Assembly (NCBI GenBank): GCA_009695015.1
Contig: SIBT01000019.1
Location: 1-8,866 of the forward strand
Direction: 5' to 3'
DNA from: Candidatus Nomurabacteria bacterium
GTDB lineage: Bacteria; Patescibacteriota; Minisyncoccia; Phycocordibacterales; UBA9973
DNA: 8,866 bases
The notes under the pieces were generated by a model, which saw nothing but the letters and a program-made list of their open reading frames with translations, was not told the DNA's origin and made no database searches. This document shows positions 1-5,620 of the stretch, piece by piece; within the stretch, counting starts at the first letter, position 1, and every line of letters begins with the position of its first letter. Made by a program: the position numbers and the translations under genes.

Positions 1-1265
1 GCTCCTCCTGCTCCTCCAATCACTACTCGAGCAGCTAAGGCAGTTCCACCCGATGCTGCAGCTGCCGCAGCAGTAACTGCAAGCCCACCAGCAAATTTTG
101 CCCCCTTCATTACTATTTCCCCAAACGCCCCTCCTCCTTTTTCCGCGTACTTTGTTGCTTTAAGAAGCAGAGCGATGATTAACAATGATGGTATCAAGAC
201 ACCCAAGATGGTTGCCACAAAGCCTGTATTTTTATCAAAAAAGTTTTCAAATGGGTTTGCCCGCAATAATAGGAATATTAGATACATAAACAACATAAAA
301 ATCGGAGCCATAAAAGTGGTCGAAATTAATCTTTTTGACCAATCTTCCCATCCTATGTATTCAACGCCTGCCAATTTTGGTATAGCTGAAGACATAAAAG
401 CAAAAGGAGAGAATATGATCAGCACCCATAATTCAATCAATCTTCCTAAAAACATAAAGCCGGAGACAAAAAATGCATAAGCAGCAAATAACATAATTGT
501 TCCAGAAATTCCTATTAGTCCTAGTTTTAATGCAAGGGGCAACAATGTTTGTCCACTAGTTTCATTTTGTACTTTTTTCAAATATTCCGGAGTTAATAAA
601 TCAGTTGCTCTAAAAGCTTTATACATCTCACCAGAGATATCTTTTTCTTTGTTGGGAGTTGATGGGATGTATTGTCTTCCTGCAGTAACATCAAGTCTAT
701 TATAAAAAACTAAAGCTAAGATGTTTGAAGTATCAATTACTACTTTTGTGAAGAACATAGAAAAATTTATTAGTAAAGCCATGATTATAACTTTAACTAT
801 CATTTTTTTGGTTTCGTGACCCAACCCCAAAATTGTTTGAATAGCTACGTAGAGCAAAACAAGAATAAAGAAAATGTTGGAAAGATCACGAACAACTGCC
901 CAAGCCGCGGAAATGAAACCCGAGGAAGATGTCATTGTACTATCTAAGCCAATACGTATGAGGACATTAAAAATTAGGGCTGATAGCCAAAGTATAAAAG
1001 TAGGAATCTGAAAATAGGTATAATAAACAAATTTCAATATACATCCGTCGAAACTCCAAGTAAAGGGGTTCAAACCACAACCCCCATCAATTTGTTCTTT
1101 AAAAGCAGATCCGTCGTTATCTTGGACTGTCAGTTTTTGTGTTGCTGCTGTTGTCTGACCAGGTATGCTTACATTTGGACTTATCTGCGCCTCCACCTTT
1201 ATTAATGGACTAAAAATCCCTACTAAAATAATCAGTATTACAATGTATGGTAAAAATTTCTTCAT
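1..1265 (-). CDS. VirB6/TrbL-like polytopic membrane protein, 3' end cut by the window edge
   Basis: The frame opens with ATG at 1265 and stays open for 421 codons to the left edge, so the C-terminus is missing. Residues 1-26 look like a signal peptide (MKKF, then a hydrophobic run, possible cleavage after VEA). A short exported segment follows with two cysteines (C63, C75) that could form a disulfide. Hydrophobic segments lie near residues 83-106, 129-147, 156-175, 245-270, 276-295, 315-334 and 348-369, with a polar loop at about 190-240. The visible end turns Ala/Gly-rich (about 392-421). This architecture matches the VirB6/TrbL-type proteins of type IV secretion-like loci common in Patescibacteria; I recognise it by layout, not by a diagnostic motif. 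It starts 27 bases after the stop of the exported repeat protein, without a visible promoter or Shine-Dalgarno site, so co-transcription is likely. A role as the inner-membrane channel of a secretion, DNA-transfer or pilus machine is inferred. Confidence 0.75.
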   Translation of the reverse strand, partial: MKKFLPYIVILIILVGIFSPLIKVEAQISPNVSIPGQTTAATQKLTVQDNDGSAFKEQIDGGCGLNPFTWSFDGCILKFVYYTYFQIPTFILWLSALIFNVLIRIGLDSTMTSSSGFISAAWAVVRDLSNIFFILVLLYVAIQTILGLGHETKKMIVKVIIMALLINFSMFFTKVVIDTSNILALVFYNRLDVTAGRQYIPSTPNKEKDISGEMYKAFRATDLLTPEYLKKVQNETSGQTLLPLALKLGLIGISGTIMLFAAYAFFVSGFMFLGRLIELWVLIIFSPFAFMSSAIPKLAGVEYIGWEDWSKRLISTTFMAPIFMLFMYLIFLLLRANPFENFFDKNTGFVATILGVLIPSLLIIALLLKATKYAEKGGGAFGEIVMKGAKFAGGLAVTAAAAAASGGTALAARVVIGGAGG

Positions 1266-1292
1266 TTGATTTCGAAAATAAATTTGCGTAAT

Positions 1293-3812
1293 TTAATTTA
1301 TCGTGATTTGTATACCTGTGGTTTTGGTTGGTACTGATGAATCTTTGATTATCATTCCTGTTTGTCCTTTTGCTCTGCCGGTGATTGTGATGGTGTTGGT
1401 GTTAGAACCAAAATTATTTTGTAGATTAATTTGCGCATTTACCATTGTCGCATCTGGCGCGGTGTCTATACTGTAAGGCGCAACGCCACCAGATATAGTT
1501 ACATTGGTTGTTTGACCAACACTGGTTGAAACATTTTGCGGAGTGACTATTAAAGCTCCGATGGTTATTGGAACATTAATAGTTTTGGGAGGAGTTGATG
1601 AATCTCTGACTATCATACTCGTTTGTCCTGTTGCTTTTCCAGTAATTATAATATTAGAACCTAAAATTTGCGCTGTTGCCACCCTCGTATCTGGTGGAGT
1701 ATCTATACTGTAATTTGGCGTGCCGCCAGATATGGTCATACTGGTTATTTGGTCAATATTAGCTGAAACATTTTGCGGAGTGACTATTAAAGTTCTATCA
1801 TCAATTACTGTAATATTTACGCTGGTAATTTTGATTAGATTAGATGAATCTTTTATTACAATTGCTGTTTCACCTACTGTAATACCAGTGATTCTGAGAG
1901 TGGCTTGAATAGGGTTGAAAATCTGGCCGGTTGCTATTCTTCCATCTTGTTGGTCTATTATAATATAAGGCGATATACCACCAGATATGGGTATACTGAT
2001 TGCTTGACCAACATTAACTGTAATATTTTGTGGAATGATCAAATCTTCGGGGCCATTTATTGTAATTTGGACAGTTGTAGTTTTTTGGACTGGGAAAGAT
2101 GAATCTTCAATTACAATAAAAGTATTACCTCTCTCGATACCAGTTACTACTAAGTTTGCGCCAGCAAAGGCCACTACCGCTACCGATTCATTAGGGCCTG
2201 TTCGTATATTATAAGGTTCTTTACCACCAGCTATTGTTGCGGTTATTGGTTTATTAATACCAGTTGAAATATCGTGTGGAGTAACAGCTAAAGCTCCGAC
2301 AGCGTTTATAGAAATGTCGACCCTAACGGTTTGAATTGGATCAGAAGAATCTCTTACTGTGAGAAGAGTTTGACCCGGCGCGACACCAGTAACTGTGAGA
2401 GTAGGACCCGAAGGACCGAAAGCGGAAATTTTAGCAATTGCCACGGATGGATTTGGTTTATATTGCTCGATAATCACATAAGGCGCAGTGCCCCCAGATA
2501 TCATTGTGCTGGTTACTTGACCGACAGTAGCTGAAACATTTTGTGGAATTCTCAAAGCGCTGACTCCGGGAGTTGCAGGTGTTGTTCCGCCAGAGAAAGA
2601 ATTGCCGTCATAACTCCAATTGTCATCTGAAGGTCGAGGACTAACCGTGCTTGAGAGCGCATTCAATCCCTTATCCAAAAAGTGATTTATTAATGCATCA
2701 AAAATAGCTGATAAACTGTTGCCTAATGCTGCGGCTAGTTCGCTTTGTCTGTATGATGAACTCATTGCTGTCATTATTTGATTTGCCGCCACTGAGCCGG
2801 GAGTAGTACTTACCAAACCACCCGGACAGACATTTGTCTGTGCCCACTTAGCTTTTTCTGCTACTTGATCTGAATCAAATTTAGCCGTGTAAGCTTTTTG
2901 TTGCTGTTCGATTTGAGCATTTTGAGCGAGCCAAGCTGCGCTTGGTTCTTCTGATGCGTCTTCATTATAAGGCACTGGGGTTGGTGCGGTGAAATTATAT
3001 TTTGCGTTAGATTTAAAGCTTGGTCTCAAAAATTCATTTACGCCGTTATTATATGCAGGATTTGTTGGGCATTCTTGCGGAGATAAAAAGCCCATTCCCT
3101 GTTGCAGGAGATTTTGTATTTTTTGCGCTGGCGCTACTAATGTCCCCTGTAGACGACTGGCGAGGTTTTGCTGGATAATTATATTGAATCCTAGATAATT
3201 ATTTTGCGGATATTGAGTGTTTATTAGAAATCCGTTCCATCCCCCGTAATTAAAATCATTCCTGTAGCGGACGAGCAAATCTGGATCATTTATTACTTTA
3301 CTTAAAGTGTATTGCGCATTGTCTTCAAGTTGTCTTTTATAGCTACTTATGACGTTCAGTGCAGTTTCCCGGCCAAAAGGAAATCTAAAAGTGTCATAGC
3401 CGATCATGTCCACCAAGTTTCTAATTTGCGATTTCGCAATGTCTTTAAAGAAAGATTCTGGGTTTTCCAAGAAAAGAGGAGCACCGTGGAAATCAGAGTT
3501 GATCCAATTGATGGTAGCTTGAGTCATTTTTGCCAAGAATGTTTTGGCGACTAACATAAGGGTCTGACGAAGAAGAAATTCCGCAAAATCTTTTATATGA
3601 AGACCAGTGTTCATTACTGTTGACGGCACACCTATCGCATGAAGAGATTTAGACAGCCATGTTGGGGGTGATATTGCGGATATTAATGCAGAGTCTATAA
3701 CTGGGATCGCAGCTTCTGCTTTTTTAGTATTAGACAATATAACAGAAGGCAATATTATTGAAATAATTAAAAGAGAGGAGATAATTTTTTGTGTTTTATT
3801 TTTTACGGTCAT
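1293..3812 (-). CDS. Large exported protein: unknown N-terminal half plus five Ig-like repeats
   Basis: An 839-residue protein starting at ATG 3812. Residues 1-35 form a signal peptide: lysine-rich start, hydrophobic core at 11-27 and an AEA/A cleavage-like site. The mature start (IPVID) recalls the beginnings of some conjugation proteins of the TrbJ/VirB5 kind, but I cannot confirm homology. Residues 36-415 are unrecognised, with amphipathic and Gln/Asn-rich stretches and only two cysteines (C248, C329) in the whole protein, a likely disulfide pair. A Ser/Gly/Pro/Thr linker (about 391-418) leads into five repeats of about 80-87 residues (419-506, 507-588, 589-672, 673-752, 753-839). Each has the pattern PQNVS, then (I/A)(S/A)GG..PY, ITG or VTG, and DSS, typical of bacterial Ig-like beta-sandwich domains. 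There is no LPXTG signal and no C-terminal membrane helix. The gene sits between an anchored EF-hand protein and a VirB6-like protein, which suggests a surface, adhesin or pilus-associated part of a secretion-type apparatus (inference). It has its own promoter. Confidence 0.85.
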   Translation of the reverse strand: MTVKNKTQKIISSLLIISIILPSVILSNTKKAEAAIPVIDSALISAISPPTWLSKSLHAIGVPSTVMNTGLHIKDFAEFLLRQTLMLVAKTFLAKMTQATINWINSDFHGAPLFLENPESFFKDIAKSQIRNLVDMIGYDTFRFPFGRETALNVISSYKRQLEDNAQYTLSKVINDPDLLVRYRNDFNYGGWNGFLINTQYPQNNYLGFNIIIQQNLASRLQGTLVAPAQKIQNLLQQGMGFLSPQECPTNPAYNNGVNEFLRPSFKSNAKYNFTAPTPVPYNEDASEEPSAAWLAQNAQIEQQQKAYTAKFDSDQVAEKAKWAQTNVCPGGLVSTTPGSVAANQIMTAMSSSYRQSELAAALGNSLSAIFDALINHFLDKGLNALSSTVSPRPSDDNWSYDGNSFSGGTTPATPGVSALRIPQNVSATVGQVTSTMISGGTAPYVIIEQYKPNPSVAIAKISAFGPSGPTLTVTGVAPGQTLLTVRDSSDPIQTVRVDISINAVGALAVTPHDISTGINKPITATIAGGKEPYNIRTGPNESVAVVAFAGANLVVTGIERGNTFIVIEDSSFPVQKTTTVQITINGPEDLIIPQNITVNVGQAISIPISGGISPYIIIDQQDGRIATGQIFNPIQATLRITGITVGETAIVIKDSSNLIKITSVNITVIDDRTLIVTPQNVSANIDQITSMTISGGTPNYSIDTPPDTRVATAQILGSNIIITGKATGQTSMIVRDSSTPPKTINVPITIGALIVTPQNVSTSVGQTTNVTISGGVAPYSIDTAPDATMVNAQINLQNNFGSNTNTITITGRAKGQTGMIIKDSSVPTKTTGIQITIN
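1527..1555 (-). repeat. 29-base identical repeat, copy in Ig-like unit 5
   Basis: This stretch is identical to 1764-1792 in unit 4. The 237-base spacing equals 79 codons, so the copies encode the same residues (ETFCG-type strand on the other strand; TLIVTPQNVS/ALIVTPQNVS in the protein frame). Identity at DNA level, when other units share only protein-level similarity, points to recent duplication or gene conversion. Confidence 0.8.
1764..1792 (-). repeat. 29-base identical repeat, copy in Ig-like unit 4
   Basis: This is the partner of 1527-1555. It covers the end of the strand LIVTPQNVS(A/T) at the start of the unit. The matching stretch in unit 1 (around 2534-2550) is similar but not identical. 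Confidence 0.8.
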
Positions 3813-3823
3813 TGTTTGTTTAT

Positions 3824-3852
3824 ATTATACAGTTTATGCTTTAATTGTTCAA
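3824..3852 (-). promoter_or_regulatory. Sigma70-type promoter of the exported repeat-protein gene
   Basis: On the minus strand there is a -35 of TTGAAC (3852-3847, four of six consensus bases), a 17-base spacer and a perfect -10 TATAAT (3829-3824). The -35 overlaps the last codons of the upstream gene (stop at 3843-3841). The -10 ends 11 bases before ATG 3812, so the leader would be only about 5 bases, and no Shine-Dalgarno is visible (AACAAACA precedes the ATG). The transcript would be near-leaderless. Confidence 0.65.
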
Positions 3853-4779
3853 TTTTTGTTGTATTGCGTTTGCAAGATTATTAAGGTCTCTATCTAATCT
3901 CGTGGCGTTTTCTTCATATTTACTGATGCCACCCAACGCTACTATAGAATCAGTCTCAAAAAGTTTTAGATCACTTAAATTTTCTACTAATCGCTCTTGC
4001 GCATTTATAACATTCAAATGTAAAGCTGAAATAGATTGTGGCACACTCGTTTTTATCATCGCATTTATTACGTTATTTATTTGTTTTATAATTGGATCAA
4101 GTTTTACAAGCGCACTCGCATCAATATTATTTTCATCAATCATGAATTTTTGTAATACATCCAAAATCGTATAGTTCACTCCTGGATATTTTCTGTAAAT
4201 CTCATTTAAAGCATTGTTGTAATTTTTAAAAGCTTGAACAGTGTCGTTATTTATTGTTTTTATTTCAAAAATTAAAAAAACTTTTCTGGGTAGAGAATTT
4301 TTAATCTTGTCTGCTAAAGCAATGCTCAATGTTTCTATTGTGGTTTGATCCATCATCCCATTTTGACTGGCTGCCGCTATGGTCGCAAAAAGTTCTCTAG
4401 AAAATTTGTCTGTTTCTGTCAAATTTTCTAGAGCTTGATCCATGTCTTTTTCTTTCCCATTAGAGGCGGGTTCGTCTTTGGCGGACAGTCTACTGATCGC
4501 GATGGTATCAGGTGTTCCAGGGGTAGTTTCTTTTTTTGTTGGATCAAGTCCATACAAACCTTCTTCCCAATCTAGAATTCCGTCATTATCAGTATCTTTA
4601 TTTACTAAATTTTCGAATGTTTCTGTGCTATAAGAGAGTGCCTCAGGTTGATTTAGCGCAATATTATCTTGGTTTTTAAATGTTGTTTTATTTTTTAGAA
4701 AAAAAAGTACGAAAATTAATACAATCGCAAAAACGATCCAAAGTGTTCTTTTTTGTTTTAACCAATTTAATTTAATTAT
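3841..4779 (-). CDS. Membrane-anchored EF-hand protein with a non-canonical start codon
   Basis: The frame is open from 4782 to the TAA at 3843-3841, about 312 residues if read from ATA 4779 (or 311 from ATT 4776). The first ATG/GTG/TTG-type codon is TTG 4557, but starting there would remove a clear N-terminus: a basic stretch (KQKR), a membrane helix at about residues 14-28 (WIVFAIVLIFVLFFL) and an EF-hand loop at 62-73. That loop has D, D, D, G, D and E at positions 1, 3, 5, 6, 9 and 12 (DTDNDGILDWEE), the standard calcium-binding pattern, followed by the LYGLDPTK tail often seen in dockerin or thrombospondin-3-like repeats. The remaining 230 residues are polar and probably helical, with no family I recognise. 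The likely topology is a cytoplasmic N-terminus with an outside C-terminus. It follows rsmA by 40 bases and precedes the exported Ig-repeat gene by 28. The start is uncertain; the frame and domains are well supported. Confidence 0.7.
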   Translation of the reverse strand: MIKLNWLKQKRTLWIVFAIVLIFVLFFLKNKTTFKNQDNIALNQPEALSYSTETFENLVNKDTDNDGILDWEEGLYGLDPTKKETTPGTPDTIAISRLSAKDEPASNGKEKDMDQALENLTETDKFSRELFATIAAASQNGMMDQTTIETLSIALADKIKNSLPRKVFLIFEIKTINNDTVQAFKNYNNALNEIYRKYPGVNYTILDVLQKFMIDENNIDASALVKLDPIIKQINNVINAMIKTSVPQSISALHLNVINAQERLVENLSDLKLFETDSIVALGGISKYEENATRLDRDLNNLANAIQQKLNN

Positions 4780-4785
4780 GAGTTA

Positions 4786-4794
4786 ATTATAACA
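4786..4794 (-). promoter_or_regulatory. Extended -10 promoter before the EF-hand protein gene
   Basis: The minus strand reads TGTTATAAT (4794-4786): a perfect TATAAT with the TG of an extended -10. No -35 like TTGACA is found about 17 bases upstream, which extended -10 promoters do not strictly need. Transcription would begin at about 4779, where the in-frame ATA and ATT codons lie. Confidence 0.5.
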
Positions 4795-4800
4795 TTAACA

Positions 4801-4819
4801 AGGCCCTAGGCGCTAGGCT
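4801..4819 (-). repeat. Short GC-rich hairpin after rsmA
   Basis: A perfect 5-bp stem CCTAG/CTAGG closes a 3-base loop (4805-4809 and 4813-4817), with AG/CT able to pair outside a small bulge. It begins directly after the rsmA stop (4822-4820) in otherwise AT-rich DNA. It could act as a weak transcription terminator or mRNA stabiliser, but only TTGTT follows, not a real T-run. Confidence 0.45.
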
Positions 4820-5620
4820 CTATTTTTTAGCTAACGTAATCCAATCTAGTAGCGTTAAATCTTCAGCTCTTTTGTTTCCCAAAGATACCAAAGCGTCTTT
4901 TTGGCATATATCTTTTAAGTTCGATGAGAGTTTTTTTCTCTTATGCGCAAAACCCGCTTTTACTATCTCCCAAAATTTTTCTTCATCCACTTCTCCTCCC
5001 TGTACTTTGAGAGGAGAGGGTTGGGATGAGATGAATATTTTTCGCGAAATATTTTTTATAGAAATTATTGCTGAATTCACCTTTGGCGCTGGAGAAAAAT
5101 ATCTTTTATCCACCTTCATAATCATTTTTGGTTCTCCGTATGCTTTGACTGATATTGAAAGAATACTCTCCTTATCATCGCGAGCTAGTATTCTCGTTGC
5201 GACTTCGTGTTGCACCATCAGCACCATCATCTCTGGCTGATTTTTTTCTGTTAAAAACTTTTTCAAAATCGCGCCAGTAATATTATAAGGAATATTCGCG
5301 ATAATCTTATAAGTTGTGAGGTCTTGTTTTACAACTCTAACATCAAATTCTAATATATCCTCACGTACTAGTATGAGAGCATTGCTCTTAATTTCATTTT
5401 CAAATTTAATTTTTAAAAACTCGAAAAGTTCTCGATCTTTTTCGACAGCGATCACAGTGTTTGCGTTTTCTAAGAGTTTAGATGTTAGTGCTCCCCTGCC
5501 CGGTCCTATCTCTAATATCACATCATCTCTTTTTATCTCACCCGCTTCAATGATTTTACGCAGAACCATTTCCGATTTTAGAAAATTTTGCCCAAGTGAT
5601 TTTTTTGCTCTGTATATCAT
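4820..5620 (-). CDS. rsmA: 16S rRNA (adenine1518/1519-N6)-dimethyltransferase RsmA (KsgA)
   Basis: The enzyme transfers four methyl groups from S-adenosylmethionine to two adjacent adenines in the helix-45 loop of 16S rRNA, late in small-subunit assembly. The 266-residue protein has all family marks: KKSLGQNFL at 6-14, the SAM-binding motif I EIGPGRGALT at 37-46, the acidic E60 of motif II, ED at 87-88, the catalytic NIPYNIT at 109-115, FSPAPKVNS at 175-183 and the C-terminal GFAHKRKKLSSNL at 223-235. Length is normal (about 255-280). Between the IISI strand (185-188) and the C-terminal helices it carries about 12 residues more than E. coli KsgA, coinciding with a palindromic DNA element (4984-5028). 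Its ATG overlaps the helicase stop by four bases (ATGA, 5620-5617), suggesting translational coupling; no Shine-Dalgarno is visible. Confidence 0.96.
   Translation of the reverse strand: MIYRAKKSLGQNFLKSEMVLRKIIEAGEIKRDDVILEIGPGRGALTSKLLENANTVIAVEKDRELFEFLKIKFENEIKSNALILVREDILEFDVRVVKQDLTTYKIIANIPYNITGAILKKFLTEKNQPEMMVLMVQHEVATRILARDDKESILSISVKAYGEPKMIMKVDKRYFSPAPKVNSAIISIKNISRKIFISSQPSPLKVQGGEVDEEKFWEIVKAGFAHKRKKLSSNLKDICQKDALVSLGNKRAEDLTLLDWITLAKK
4984..5028. repeat. 45-base imperfect palindrome inside rsmA
   Basis: Nested inverted arms are CATCC (4984-4988) with GGATG (5024-5028), and TCTCCTC (4992-4998) with GAGGAGA (5011-5017), around a 12-base loop. It is GC-rich compared with its surroundings and encodes an extra, poorly conserved segment (about residues 199-213, around PSPLKVQGGE) in frame. 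Pyrimidine-rich palindromes translated as PSPLK-like peptides recur as dispersed repeats in many bacterial genomes; that link is from memory and unverified here. Confidence 0.65.

Larger units (their letters stand above)
1296..2558 (-). repeat. Five tandem Ig-like protein repeats
   Basis: In-frame units run from 2558-2295, 2294-2049, 2048-1797, 1796-1557 and 1556-1296, about 240-264 bases each. Shared protein landmarks are PQ(N/D)(V/I)(S/T), a GQ turn, (I/A)(S/A)GG..PY, (I/V)TG, G(Q/E/N)T and DSS. The last two units are the most alike; the second is the most divergent (TPHDIS, IAGGKEPYNI). Boundaries were set by eye at the residue just before each (R/L)IPQN or VTPQN strand. Confidence 0.8.

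Noticed and set aside
175..480. Plus-strand open frame of 101 codons
   Set aside because: It lies opposite the VirB6-like gene, whose minus-strand frame is open for 421 codons with signal peptide and membrane helices. The plus-strand peptide has no recognisable features.
1296..2558. CRISPR-like or other non-coding repeat array
   Set aside because: The periodicity is about 80 codons, is in frame and encodes Ig-like domains; there are no short identical repeats with unique spacers.
3312..3554. Plus-strand open frames opposite the exported protein, and similar ones opposite the helicase, rsmA and coiled-coil genes
   Set aside because: All are antisense shadows of strongly supported minus-strand genes, without domains or plausible start signals.
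4555..4557. TTG as start of the EF-hand protein
   Set aside because: It falls just after the EF-hand loop and would discard that loop and the membrane helix, both plainly encoded in the same open frame upstream.
4801..4819. Rho-independent terminator after rsmA
   Set aside because: The stem is only five perfect pairs and no T-run follows on the minus strand, so it is kept only as a hairpin.
5617..5619. UGA recoded as glycine
   Set aside because: UGA ends the helicase at a family-appropriate place next to the rsmA start, and no in-frame UGA interrupts any of the genes read here.
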